DNA of 23,597 bases from an uncultured bacterium (GCA_937895515.1 CALAYS010000070.1:1-23597), one strand, 5' to 3'. Shown: positions 15,010-22,501, numbered from the stretch's first letter. The notes: generated by a model not told the origin, from the sequence alone. Numbers and translations: made by a program.

Positions 15010-15357
15010 ATGACAAAGTTAAACAATAAACAAATTTTTAAAGACAGAAGAAGAGAATTGAGAAAAAGCTCCACAAAAGCCGAGCAAATACTTTGGGAAT
15101 GTTTACGAAGAAAAAACTTTAATTTTAAATTCAAACGTCAAAATTCTATCGGCCCATATATTATAGATTTTTATGCGCCCAGTATTAAGCTAGCAATAGA
15201 GTTAGATGGTAATGATCATAAAGAAAATAAAGATTATGATAAAGACAGGACAAATTATTTAAAAGATAAAGGAATAAAAGTTTTAAGATTTTGGAATAGT
15301 GAAATTGAAAATGATATTGATAAAGTTTTAGAAAAAATAAGATTTAATCTTTTGTAG
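15010..15357 (+). CDS. DUF559 endonuclease-domain protein (cassette A)
   Basis: 115 aa of the DUF559 / Vsr-related PD-(D/E)xK nuclease fold. The core is GPYIIDFY...KLAIELDGNDH with Asp53, Glu64, Asp66 and His70 as candidate metal and catalytic residues, followed by KDYDKDR and the strand VLRFWNSEI. The N-terminal LRKSSTKAEQILWECLRRKNF is the usual DUF559 helical start. It is about 60 % identical by eye, without gaps, to the protein at 20023, with the four candidate residues at the same positions. It is the only gene in its cassette and has an SD-like stretch supplied by the left terminal repeat, unusual in this genome. Vsr enzymes nick mismatched DNA; the substrate of DUF559 proteins is not established. 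Confidence 0.88.
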   Translation: MTKLNNKQIFKDRRRELRKSSTKAEQILWECLRRKNFNFKFKRQNSIGPYIIDFYAPSIKLAIELDGNDHKENKDYDKDRTNYLKDKGIKVLRFWNSEIENDIDKVLEKIRFNLL

Positions 15358-15361
15358 CTAG

Positions 15362-15399
15362 CCCCTCTACCTTTACAAGGAGAGGGGTTGGGGAGAGGT
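15362..15399 (+). repeat. Right terminal repeat of cassette A, with nested hairpin
   Basis: Inverted counterpart of 14962-14999. Inner hairpin: CCCCTCT with AGAGGGG and CCTT with AAGG, separated by one bulged base. Outer GGGAGAGGT abuts the -10 region of the next gene. Confidence 0.8.
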
Positions 15400-15400
15400 G

Positions 15401-15409
15401 TGCTATAAT
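15401..15409 (+). promoter_or_regulatory. Extended -10 promoter of the CBU_0592-like gene
   Basis: TGC-TATAAT ends six bases before ATG 15416 and begins two bases after the cassette end, so any -35 sequence now lies inside the cassette. Confidence 0.65.
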
Positions 15410-15415
15410 TGTTTT

Positions 15416-15649
15416 ATGAATCTGATCAAACTTCTTGGTTGGCTCGGGACGGGGCTACTAATGGCAACATATATGCTTAATGTTTTTGGGGTAGTTAATG
15501 CAAATTCTTTATATTATCTTATTCCTAATCTTTTAGCGGGTATTTTATTAGGAATACGTGTGTATGCTGATAAAAACTATTCCAATGTATTTTTGGAGAT
15601 ATTCTGGATAACCGTCACACTTATAGCAATAATAAGGTATTTTATATAA
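15416..15649 (+). CDS. Small membrane protein, CBU_0592-like
   Basis: 77 aa with three predicted membrane helices: roughly KLLGWLGTGLLMATYMLN, LYYLIPNLLAGILLGIRVYA and FLEIFWITVTLIAIIRYF. The pattern G-x-L-G-T-x-L-L, then N-x-L-x-x-x-L-L-G and a final E-x-x-W matches the CBU_0592-like family, whose function is unknown. I chose ATG 15416 because an in-frame GTG at 15398 would contain the -10 box. Its upstream region is formed by the end of the DUF559 cassette, so the cassette probably landed next to this gene's promoter. Confidence 0.75.
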   Translation: MNLIKLLGWLGTGLLMATYMLNVFGVVNANSLYYLIPNLLAGILLGIRVYADKNYSNVFLEIFWITVTLIAIIRYFI

Positions 15650-15690
15650 TAAAAAAATCCCTTCGCTTTTTAAACGTCGGGTTTAGGTTT

Positions 15691-15739
15691 TATAAAATCC
15701 TAGATATTTGATAATATCGTAGGGATTTTATATTTTTTT
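15691..15739 (+). terminator. Terminator for the CBU_0592-like gene, overlapping the convergent gene's 3' end
   Basis: TATAAAATCCTA (15691-15702) pairs with TAGGGATTTTATA (15720-15732) with one bulge, and a run of T follows. The stem includes the stop codon of the minus-strand gene. Confidence 0.55.
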
Positions 15740-15972
15740 AAGGTCTCAATAAAATTCTCTCCGGTTAATTTACCCCAAAATAAATAATAACCAACTAATG
15801 CTATACTAAAATCTTCTTTTTTGCATAATTCTTCTAATTCAAGAATAGTCGATTCTTTTTTTTGGGATTTTGGTTTAAATTTATAAATTTCAAATTTTTG
15901 ATCTTTTAATCCTTCAATTTGATTTTTTATTAATTCATATTGGTCATTTTTTACTATAACTAAGACTTTCAT
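15700..15972 (-). CDS. Small hypothetical protein
   Basis: 90 aa, not recognised. It begins MKVLVIVKNDQYELIKNQI, a strand-helix opening like a small alpha/beta domain, then a Lys/Glu-rich middle, FSIALVGYYLFWGKLTGENF and a terminal KKYKIPTILSNI. The strand pattern could fit a Rossmann-like or receiver-like fold, but no catalytic or binding motif is visible. It is convergent with the CBU_0592-like gene, with the stop codon inside the shared terminator. The promoter is unclear: TATTTT lies 11 bases before its ATG on the minus strand. Confidence 0.6.
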   Translation of the reverse strand: MKVLVIVKNDQYELIKNQIEGLKDQKFEIYKFKPKSQKKESTILELEELCKKEDFSIALVGYYLFWGKLTGENFIETLKKYKIPTILSNI

Positions 15973-16042
15973 GTTTTCTTTTTAAAATACATTTTTTATG
16001 AAATTATGTCAAATAATTAAAATAATTTCTTATTTTTAAATA

Positions 16043-16051
16043 TGCTATAAT
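16043..16051 (+). promoter_or_regulatory. M16 peptidase extended -10 promoter, leaderless geometry
   Basis: TGC-TATAAT ends six bases before ATG 16058. Confidence 0.68.
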
Positions 16052-16057
16052 CCCCAT

Positions 16058-17338
16058 ATGCAAAAGGAATTTCAAATACATAGTTTAGAAAATGGAATGC
16101 GGGTTTTGACGGTACCATTGCCACAGTCTGAAACTGTAACAGTTTTGACTTTGGTCAATACTGGCTCTGATTATGAGCAGCCTAATGAAGCTGGGATATC
16201 ACATTTTCTTGAGCATATGTGTTTCAAGGGGACTGTTAAGCGCCCTACAGCCCATAGTATATTAGTCGAGCTGGATAATTTAGGTGCTGAAACAAATGCT
16301 TTTACTGACCATGAAATAACTGGCTACTATGCCAAAGGTGACGCCAAGCATTGGAAAAAGTTTGTCGACATTATTGCCGATGTTTATTTAAATTCTACTT
16401 TTCCTGCGGATGAAATTGAGCGTGAAAAAGGCGTAATTTGCGAGGAAATAAATATGTACGAAGACATGCCCCAAAATGTTATTGCCGAGCGGTTTGAAAA
16501 ATTCATGTATGGGAATAATCCAGCTGGTTTACCAATATTAGGTACTAAAGAATCTGTAATGTTGTTTACGCGTGATGATTTTGTTAATTATCATTCTCGG
16601 CAATACAATCCTCAAAATACTGTAATTATTGTTGCTGGTCCAGTAAAAAATACTGAAGTAAACAAAGAAGTTGAAAAATATTTTAAAAATTTTACTGGGA
16701 AAAAAATTAAAAAATTAAAAAAAGTTAAATTTGAAGAAAATAAAAACAGGATTTTAACTATTACTAAAGATACTGACCAAGTTCATGCTGTTATTGGTTT
16801 TGGTGGTTATCCCAAAGGGGATATTAAAACAAAATCAGCAAGACTACTAGCCGGAGTATTAGGCAGTGGTATGAGCTCAAGACTTTTCCAACTTTTAAGA
16901 GAAGAGCTTGGGGTTTGTTACTATGTAACAGCTGGGCAAAGTTTACATACCCATTCAGGACGGTTTTTAATATCCAGTGGTATAACTAAAGAATCAGTTG
17001 ATATGGTAATTACTAAAATAATTGAAGAATGTCAAAAAATAAAAACAATCAAGGTTGATAAGGCTGAACTTCAAAAAGTTAAAAATTATTTAACTGGTAT
17101 GAGTAAATTGGGTCTAGAATCCAGCGATGCCCGAGCATATTTTTATGGGTCACAATTACTACTAGATGATGATGTTAAAACTATTGACCAAAAAATAAAA
17201 GAAATCGAATCAATCACACAGCAGGATGTTATAAATATTGCTAAAAAGATTTTTACAATAGATAATTTATATATTGGTTCAATTGGGCCCAAGGATCATA
17301 TAAAATTAAACATGAATAGTCTAAAAAAAATAATTTAA
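16058..17338 (+). CDS. M16-family zinc metallopeptidase
   Basis: Pitrilysin/processing-peptidase family. The inverted zinc motif HFLEH is at residues 49-53 (ISHFLEHMCFKGT), and the distal zinc ligand should be in the EREKGVICEEINMYEDMP segment. The second half carries the family's inactive-domain hallmarks: GVLGSGMSSRLFQLLREELGVCYYV and ESSDARAYFYG. 426 aa is the normal length for a single-chain bacterial M16B protein. No signal peptide is visible, so it is cytosolic or exported another way. In other bacteria these degrade peptides or process proteins; the substrate here is unknown. Followed by a permease gene with its own promoter. Confidence 0.92.
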   Translation: MQKEFQIHSLENGMRVLTVPLPQSETVTVLTLVNTGSDYEQPNEAGISHFLEHMCFKGTVKRPTAHSILVELDNLGAETNAFTDHEITGYYAKGDAKHWKKFVDIIADVYLNSTFPADEIEREKGVICEEINMYEDMPQNVIAERFEKFMYGNNPAGLPILGTKESVMLFTRDDFVNYHSRQYNPQNTVIIVAGPVKNTEVNKEVEKYFKNFTGKKIKKLKKVKFEENKNRILTITKDTDQVHAVIGFGGYPKGDIKTKSARLLAGVLGSGMSSRLFQLLREELGVCYYVTAGQSLHTHSGRFLISSGITKESVDMVITKIIEECQKIKTIKVDKAELQKVKNYLTGMSKLGLESSDARAYFYGSQLLLDDDVKTIDQKIKEIESITQQDVINIAKKIFTIDNLYIGSIGPKDHIKLNMNSLKKII

Positions 17339-17364
17339 GTTAGATTTTATATTTTTAACATATA

Positions 17365-17373
17365 TGGTATAAT
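17365..17373 (+). promoter_or_regulatory. Permease extended -10 promoter, leaderless geometry
   Basis: TGG-TATAAT ends six bases before ATG 17380. Confidence 0.68.
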
Positions 17374-17379
17374 ATCATT

Positions 17380-18459
17380 ATGAATATAGACCATAAACCA
17401 GTCCATGTAACTATAACGACCAGCACTATTTTGCGCATAATTATGCTTTTGTGTTTAGGTTTTTTGTTATTTAAAATTAAAGATTTACTTTTTATTCTAT
17501 TGGTTTCAATTGTTATAGCAACATTTGTTGATACTATTGCAGACAAATTAAAAGAATATAAAATCCCTCGAACTCTTAGTGTGGTTGTAGTTTTTCTTTT
17601 GTTAATTGTTGGGCTTGGTGCGTTGGTTTATGCTGTTGTACCTACTCTTTTTGGTGAACTTTCAAATGCTCTTACAAATCTTAGTAAATATGTTCCTCAA
17701 GATAAGCTCCATGCAATTATTGATCCAAACTTAATTAAAAATATTAATTTATTTGTAAATAATATTGGCACCCAAATGCCAGTATCCCAAGTTGCTAGTA
17801 GTACCAAGGCTTTAATTACTAGTTTTTCCGGAGCTTTTTATGGCACAGTTCAAACATTGTTTGGTAGCTTGGCTAACTTGGTATTAATGTTTGTTTTATC
17901 ATTTTATCTATCTGTTCAAGAAGGTGGAATAGAATCTTTCTTAAAACTTATAATGCCAATTAAATATGAGACATATGTTGTTAGTTTATGGCGTAGATCC
18001 AGTCGTAAGATTTCTCTTTGGATTCGTGGACAAATGATGTTGGCTTTGCTTGCAGCTGTTGTTACTTTTGCGGTACTTTCAATTTTGCATGTTCCATATG
18101 CTTTGATATTATCTTTACTAACATTAATTTGTGAGCTTATTCCTTTTGGTATGATGTTTGCAACAATTCCAGCGGTTTTAGTTGGTTTTACTACTGGTGG
18201 AATGCAGCTTGGGCTTATTATTCTTTTGTTTTATTTCCTATACCAACAATTAGAAGGTTATGTTCTATTGCCACTAATTAATAGAAAAATGACTGGTATT
18301 TCACCATTAATGGTGATACTGGCTTTGCTTATTGGAGCACAGTTGGCTGGGTTTTGGGGGCTAATATTAGCTATGCCGGTAGCAATTTTTCTACTTGAAA
18401 TTATGAATGATGTTGAAACTAAAAAGGATTCCATTCGTAAACTAACTGAAAATAATTAA
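17380..18459 (+). CDS. AI-2E / PerM-family membrane permease
   Basis: 359 aa with about seven hydrophobic helices in the family pattern: an N-terminal pair (IIMLLCLGFLLFKIKDLLFI; LSVVVVFLLLIVGLGALVYA), a soluble middle region (residues ~90-140), FVLSFYLSVQEGGIESFLK, then IRGQMMLALLAAVVTFAVL and the C-terminal cluster including YQQLEGYVLLPLINRKMTGISPL. The QxxEGxxLxPxI...SP block is diagnostic. Family members have been linked to autoinducer-2 export or ion transport; the substrate here is not known. metG begins 13 bases downstream, so the two are probably cotranscribed. Confidence 0.9.
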   Translation: MNIDHKPVHVTITTSTILRIIMLLCLGFLLFKIKDLLFILLVSIVIATFVDTIADKLKEYKIPRTLSVVVVFLLLIVGLGALVYAVVPTLFGELSNALTNLSKYVPQDKLHAIIDPNLIKNINLFVNNIGTQMPVSQVASSTKALITSFSGAFYGTVQTLFGSLANLVLMFVLSFYLSVQEGGIESFLKLIMPIKYETYVVSLWRRSSRKISLWIRGQMMLALLAAVVTFAVLSILHVPYALILSLLTLICELIPFGMMFATIPAVLVGFTTGGMQLGLIILLFYFLYQQLEGYVLLPLINRKMTGISPLMVILALLIGAQLAGFWGLILAMPVAIFLLEIMNDVETKKDSIRKLTENN

Positions 18460-18472
18460 TTTTAAAAATACA

Positions 18473-19954
18473 ATGAAAAAAAGTTTCTATATTACAACTA
18501 CGTTGCCGTATGTTAATGCGCCACTACATATGGGGCATGCTTTGGAATTTGTACGCGCTGATACAATTGCACGATATAAAAAAATCAAAGATTTTGATGT
18601 ATATTTTAATACTGGTACAGATGAACACGGAGCTAAAATATATGAAAAATCTGTAGAAAAAGGTATTTCATCTCAAGAATTTGTTGATGCTGGGTTTAGT
18701 GTATTCACCGAACAATTAAAAATTTTTGGAATATCCGACGATGTTCATTTTATTCGAACAACTGATAAAGTTCATGAAAAACTAGCTCAAGTTTTTTGGC
18801 AAAAGGTACAAGAGAATGGTTATATTTACAAAAAAAATTATGAAGCCAAATATTGTGTTGGTTGCGAAAGTGAAAAAACCGAATCAGATTTAGTGGATGG
18901 ATTTTGTCCTGACCATCCAGGAATCCCTCTTCAAATAATTAACGAGGAAAATTACTTTTTCAAATATTCTGAATTCGGAGAAAAATTAATTAATTTTTAT
19001 GATAAAAATCCTGACTTTGTAACTCCAGAATTTAGACTTAATGAAATCCGCAGTTTTATAGAAGGGGGTTTGCAAGATTTTTCTATTTCTCGTTTAAAAT
19101 CAAAAATGTCTTGGGGGGTTCCAGTACCAGGGGATGATGATCATGTAATGTATGTTTGGTTTGATGCATTAACAAACTATATTTCAACATTTTTAAAATC
19201 ATCAGGTTTAAATGCTGAAGATATCAATAGTCTTGATGATTTAATTAATAATGAGCAATTTATAAAATATTGGGTTAATGGTACACCAACCCAGTATTGT
19301 GGTAAAGATAATACTCGTTTTCAGTCTGCAATGTGGCAAGCCATGTTAATAGCTGCGGGGGTTCCTAATTCTCATCAAATTGTAGTTAATGGTTTTATTA
19401 CTGCTGATGGTGGGGTTAAAATGTCTAAAACATTAGGTAATACTGCTGACCCAAGAGACATTGTAAATGAATATGGTACCGATGCCTTGAGATGTTTTTT
19501 ACTTAAAGAAATTAGTAATTTTGAAGATAGTCCGTTTACAATGGAGAGGTTTAAAAATTCGTATAATGCAGACCTTGCAAACGGGCTAGGGAATTTAGCG
19601 TCACGGATACTAACACTTTCAGAAAAGTATTTAGATAAATGTCCCGAAATTCCCGAGCATTCTATCCCTGAAGTTTTCTTTAATTATTTAGAAGCATTTG
19701 AAATTAGTAAAGCTATGGAATATATTTGGTCTGAAATTAGCCTACTTGATAAAAGTATCCAAGAAACTGAACCTTTTAAAGTAATTAAAACAAATCCTGA
19801 ATTAGGTAAAGTTTTAATTAGTGATTTAGTTGTTAAATTATACACTATTGCTCGAATGCTTAACCCTGTAATGCCCGAAACTAACATAAAACTAAAACAA
19901 TATATCCGCGCTAACAAAAAACCAGAACAGCCATTGTTTTTAAGAAAGGAATAA
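18473..19954 (+). CDS. metG: Methionyl-tRNA synthetase
   Basis: Charges initiator and elongator tRNA-Met. Class I motifs: HMGH in TTLPYVNAPLHMGHALEF and KMSKT in GVKMSKTLGN. The zinc knuckle region has CVGCESEKTESDLVDGFCPDH, giving CxxC then CxxH. WFDALTNYISTF and the GYxNADLANGLGN-like segment SYNADLANGLGNLASRI are also typical. At 493 aa it lacks the C-terminal EMAP/Trbp111 tRNA-binding domain found in many bacterial MetRS. Its stop codon abuts the first base of DUF559 cassette B, so the cassette may have inserted exactly at the 3' end of this gene. Confidence 0.95.
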   Translation: MKKSFYITTTLPYVNAPLHMGHALEFVRADTIARYKKIKDFDVYFNTGTDEHGAKIYEKSVEKGISSQEFVDAGFSVFTEQLKIFGISDDVHFIRTTDKVHEKLAQVFWQKVQENGYIYKKNYEAKYCVGCESEKTESDLVDGFCPDHPGIPLQIINEENYFFKYSEFGEKLINFYDKNPDFVTPEFRLNEIRSFIEGGLQDFSISRLKSKMSWGVPVPGDDDHVMYVWFDALTNYISTFLKSSGLNAEDINSLDDLINNEQFIKYWVNGTPTQYCGKDNTRFQSAMWQAMLIAAGVPNSHQIVVNGFITADGGVKMSKTLGNTADPRDIVNEYGTDALRCFLLKEISNFEDSPFTMERFKNSYNADLANGLGNLASRILTLSEKYLDKCPEIPEHSIPEVFFNYLEAFEISKAMEYIWSEISLLDKSIQETEPFKVIKTNPELGKVLISDLVVKLYTIARMLNPVMPETNIKLKQYIRANKKPEQPLFLRKE

Positions 19955-19991
19955 GTACCCCCACCCAACCTCCCCCTAAAATAGGGTGAGG
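19955..19991 (+). repeat. Left terminal repeat of cassette B
   Basis: Outer GTACCCCCACC matches the right end exactly when inverted; the inner hairpin is CCTCCCCCT/AGGGTGAGG with one mismatch. Confidence 0.8.
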
Positions 19992-20022
19992 AGAAATATT
20001 AAAACATGATTTAAAATATAAA

Positions 20023-20376
20023 ATGAAATTTTTGCATAATGACCCTAAATTAAAATATAGAAGAAAAGAGCTAAGGAAAAATCAAACCGAAGAAGAATCT
20101 TTTCTTTGGGCTAATTTACGAAGAAAAAAGTTAGGTTATAAATTCTCCAGACAGTATTCGTGTGGTCCATATATAATAGATTTTTATTGTGTAGAGAACA
20201 AGTTAGCAATTGAGCTTGATGGGGGCCAACATTTAAATAATAAAGATTACGATAAAGAAAGAGATGATTTTTTAAAATATAAAGGCATAACGGTTTTACG
20301 TTTCTGGAATAATGAATTAAATGTTAGTATAGATAACGTACTTAATAAGATTATAAATATATTAGAAGCTTCTTAA
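20023..20376 (+). CDS. DUF559 endonuclease-domain protein (cassette B)
   Basis: 117 aa, paralogue of the protein at 15010. The nuclease core GPYIIDFYCVENKLAIELDGGQH puts Asp53, Glu64, Asp66 and His70 at the same positions as in the paralogue; LRKNQTEEESFLWANLRRKKL and VLRFWNNEL are also conserved. The codons differ widely between the two genes while the protein core is kept, so they are not a recent duplication and purifying selection is likely. The GAGGAG of the left repeat is about 29 bases from ATG 20023, too far to be a ribosome binding site. TAAAAT lies five bases before the ATG and may be a -10 box. Confidence 0.88.
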   Translation: MKFLHNDPKLKYRRKELRKNQTEEESFLWANLRRKKLGYKFSRQYSCGPYIIDFYCVENKLAIELDGGQHLNNKDYDKERDDFLKYKGITVLRFWNNELNVSIDNVLNKIINILEAS

Positions 20377-20381
20377 CTTTT

Positions 20382-20418
20382 CCTCACCCTTACAAAGGGG
20401 GAGGTCAGGTGGGGGTAC
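20382..20418 (+). repeat. Right terminal repeat of cassette B
   Basis: CCTCACCCTT...AAGGGGGAGG forms the inner hairpin and GGTGGGGGTAC the outer arm. It is the closest relative of the solitary repeat inside ileS (9539-9582), which reads CCTCGCCCTT...AAGGGGGAGG...GGGGGTAC. Confidence 0.8.
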
Positions 20419-20431
20419 ATAAAAAGATACT

Positions 20432-21244
20432 ATGAATCTAAATTACTTTGACATCCATTCGCATCTAAATCTAACGCCTTTGTTGGAAAATAAAGATGAA
20501 ATAATAAATACTATGCGCCAAAGTGGCATGGGTACTATTACTGTGGGTGTAGATTATGATACATCTAAATTAGCAGTTGATTTTGCAAATGAAAATCCTG
20601 ACATATTATGGGCAACAGTTGGCCAGCATCCTAACGATAATCCAGATGAAGCTTTTGATTATGATAAATATTTAGAACTTGCAAAGAATGACAAAGTCGT
20701 AGCTATAGGGGAATGTGGACTGGATTATTTTCGATTGAAGGGAAGTGAAGATGAAAAACAAATTGAAATAAAAAGACAGAAAGAACTTTTTATAAAGCAT
20801 ATAAATTTATCTAAAGAAGTTAATAAACCTTTGATGATTCATGCTCGGCCGCATGCAAATAGTATGGATGCATATGTGGATGCCATTCGAATACTGGAAG
20901 AGGAAAACTTTACTGGTCATGCAAATTTCCATTTTTTTGTAGGGGATACAGAAATAGCAAAAATTATAGTCGAGAAAGGCTGGACTATGTCATTTGATGG
21001 GCCAATTACATTCGTATCGGATTATGATGATGTAATTAAATCAATTCCGCTGCAAAATATCATGGCCGAGACAGATGCGCCTTTTGCCAGCCCAGTGCCA
21101 TATCGTGGGCAGACAAACTACCCACAGTATGTAGAATTTATCTATAAAAAAATAGCCGAAATCAAAGGCTTGGATCCACAAATAGTACAAAATACTATCT
21201 TAAACAACATAAAAAGAGTCTTTGGAATAAGTATTGACGAATAA
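20432..21244 (+). CDS. TatD-family metal-dependent hydrolase / DNase
   Basis: Amidohydrolase-fold TIM barrel that binds two metals; TatD proteins have 3'-5' DNase activity linked to DNA repair. Metal ligands: DIHSHL at the N-terminus, the Glu of IGECGLDYF, the His of PLMIHARPH, the His of GHANFHFF and the Asp of AETDAPFASP. Those blocks are in family order and 270 aa is normal. It starts 13 bases after cassette B. If the cassette were absent the gene would follow metG closely, so it may once have shared the metG transcript. No clear promoter of its own. Confidence 0.92.
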   Translation: MNLNYFDIHSHLNLTPLLENKDEIINTMRQSGMGTITVGVDYDTSKLAVDFANENPDILWATVGQHPNDNPDEAFDYDKYLELAKNDKVVAIGECGLDYFRLKGSEDEKQIEIKRQKELFIKHINLSKEVNKPLMIHARPHANSMDAYVDAIRILEEENFTGHANFHFFVGDTEIAKIIVEKGWTMSFDGPITFVSDYDDVIKSIPLQNIMAETDAPFASPVPYRGQTNYPQYVEFIYKKIAEIKGLDPQIVQNTILNNIKRVFGISIDE

Positions 21245-21253
21245 AGCTTTTTT

Positions 21254-21262
21254 TGCTATATT
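21254..21262 (+). promoter_or_regulatory. rpsF operon extended -10 promoter, leaderless geometry
   Basis: TGC-TATATT ends six bases before ATG 21269. A T-rich tract precedes it at 21248-21254. Confidence 0.62.
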
Positions 21263-21268
21263 ACACAC

Positions 21269-21802
21269 ATGCAAAATAATAAAGAAGACATGCTAGTCAA
21301 GGTCTACGAGCTTGGCTACCACCTTATCCCAACCCTTGCGGAGGAAGAGGTTCCACAGTATGTTAATAAAATAAAAGATCTGCTCGACTCGTACGGGGCA
21401 GTTGTTATTAGTGAAGAATCTCCAAAGCGTATGGAGCTTGCGTACACAATGTACCCAAGTGTTAACAATAAAAAACAAAAGTATGATAAATCATATTTTG
21501 GTTGGATAAAGTTCGAAACTGACACACAATCAGTTGAAGCCTTTAAAAAAGCTATAGACGCTATTGATGAAATCTTTCGTTCACTTATTATCATAACTGT
21601 TCGAGAAAACACAATGGCTCCTAAAAAACTTTTTGTTTCAACAAAAAAGAGAACATCTAAACATGGTGATGAAGAAAAAATGGATGTTGCTGTAGTTGAT
21701 AAAGAAATTGACGCTCTTGTTGAAGATCCTAAAGATGAAATAATGGATGCTGAAATTGCTAATGATGATATAATTGTTCCATTAGAAGAAGAAAATAATT
21801 AA
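21269..21802 (+). CDS. rpsF: Ribosomal protein bS6 with acidic C-terminal extension
   Basis: Small-subunit protein that pairs with bS18 on the platform of the 30S. The bS6 fold is seen in KVYELGYHLIPTLAEEEVPQYVNKIKDLL, PKRMELAYTMYPSVNNKKQKYDKSYFGWIKF and the helix VEAFKKAIDAIDEIFRSLII. 177 aa is much longer than the ~95-130 aa usual for bS6: about 60 residues follow the fold, first basic (KKLFVSTKKRTSKHG) and then strongly acidic (DEIMDAEIANDDIIVPLEEENN). First gene of the standard rpsF-ssb-rpsR operon, which supports the call. Confidence 0.9.
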   Translation: MQNNKEDMLVKVYELGYHLIPTLAEEEVPQYVNKIKDLLDSYGAVVISEESPKRMELAYTMYPSVNNKKQKYDKSYFGWIKFETDTQSVEAFKKAIDAIDEIFRSLIIITVRENTMAPKKLFVSTKKRTSKHGDEEKMDVAVVDKEIDALVEDPKDEIMDAEIANDDIIVPLEEENN

Positions 21803-21817
21803 TTTTATATAAAATAT

Positions 21818-22285
21818 ATGTACTATAACCAAGCTCTTATAATCGGTAACTTGACTCGTGATCCTGAATTAAAAGTATTACCAAGTGGTATCAAAGTAGC
21901 AACATTTACTGTTGCCACAAACCGTACTTGGAAAAACCCAGCGGGTTCTAAAGAAACAGCAACTGATTATCATAATGTTGTAGCTTTTGGTAACCAAGGC
22001 GAAACTATCGCCAAGTTTATGAAAAAAGGAAACATTCTAATGATCAATGGACGTATGCAAACTCGTTCATGGGATGGTCCAGATGGTACAAAAAGATACC
22101 GTACAGAAATTGTAACTGATGGTTTCCAATTTGGTCCACGTACAACTAATGGTAGTGAAATGGGGGTATCAGGCCCAAGCGCATTTAACCAATCAGGGGA
22201 TGATATGCCACAAGACGGAATGGATGATTTTGGTCCAATTGACTATCCACAAGAAGATAATAATTTAGAAGATATTCCTTTTTAA
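21818..22285 (+). CDS. ssb: Single-stranded DNA-binding protein
   Basis: OB-fold protein that coats single-stranded DNA in replication and repair. Typical start YYNQALIIGNLTRDPELKVLPSG, then VATFTVATNRTWK, DYHNVVAFGNQGETIAKFMKKGN and INGRMQTRSWDGPDGTKRYRTEIV. A flexible acidic tail ends in LEDIPF, the conserved partner-binding tip. 155 aa is normal. Lies between rpsF and rpsR (15 and 3 bases apart), a widely conserved order. Confidence 0.96.
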   Translation: MYYNQALIIGNLTRDPELKVLPSGIKVATFTVATNRTWKNPAGSKETATDYHNVVAFGNQGETIAKFMKKGNILMINGRMQTRSWDGPDGTKRYRTEIVTDGFQFGPRTTNGSEMGVSGPSAFNQSGDDMPQDGMDDFGPIDYPQEDNNLEDIPF

Positions 22286-22288
22286 TAT

Positions 22289-22489
22289 ATGAAACAAGAT
22301 TTTTTTACATCTAACAACTTAAAACATGCTGATTACAAAGATGTTGATTTATTGAAAAAGTTTTTAGCTCCTAATGCTCGAATACTTTCTCATAATAAAA
22401 CAAACCTTACAGCAAAAAACCAACGCAAAATGGATGAAGCTATAAAACGTGCAAGATTTATGGGGTTCCTACCATTTATTGCTAAATAG
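22289..22489 (+). CDS. rpsR: Ribosomal protein bS18
   Basis: 66 aa, partner of bS6 on the 30S platform. Family core: YKDVDLLKKFLAPNARILSHNKTNLTAKNQRKMDEAIKRARFMGFLPFI, where RKMDEAIKRARFMGFLPF is the classic C-terminal block. The N-terminal zinc-binding cysteines of some bS18 proteins are absent. Starts three bases after ssb, with no Shine-Dalgarno sequence; last gene before a strong terminator. Confidence 0.95.
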   Translation: MKQDFFTSNNLKHADYKDVDLLKKFLAPNARILSHNKTNLTAKNQRKMDEAIKRARFMGFLPFIAK

Positions 22490-22501
22490 CATTCTGTGTT
22501 C

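Larger units (their letters stand above)
14962..15399 (+). mobile_element. DUF559 nuclease cassette A with long terminal inverted repeats
   Basis: A 438-bp unit: a single DUF559 gene between two inverted copies of a GC-rich repeat. Both ends start ACCTCTCCC when read inwards, then 4-5 variable bases, then the 17-base identical block CCCTCTCCTTGTAAAGG and AGAGGG. Each end can fold its own inner hairpin. A second cassette with the same plan lies at 19955-20418. No convincing target duplication is seen here. Movement is inferred from architecture; neither DUF559 nor these repeats is an established transposon to my knowledge. Confidence 0.65.
19955..20418 (+). mobile_element. DUF559 nuclease cassette B with long terminal inverted repeats
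   Basis: 464 bp, same plan as cassette A: one DUF559 gene between inverted repeats (19955-19991 and 20382-20418). Read inwards both ends start GTACCCCCACC, then a few variable bases, then ACCTCCCCCT, a variable loop and AGGGTGAGG or close to it. ATAA occurs on both sides (19951-19954 and 20419-20422), consistent with a 4-bp target duplication. Removing the cassette plus one ATAA would leave metG and tatD about ten bases apart, an ordinary operon spacing here. Confidence 0.7.

Noticed and set aside
14934..15410. TGTGCTATAATT occurs on both sides of cassette A (14934-14945 and 15399-15410) and could be a target duplication
   Set aside because: The left copy is 16 bases from the cassette end, and the string is the window's ordinary extended -10 promoter, so independent promoters are the simpler explanation.
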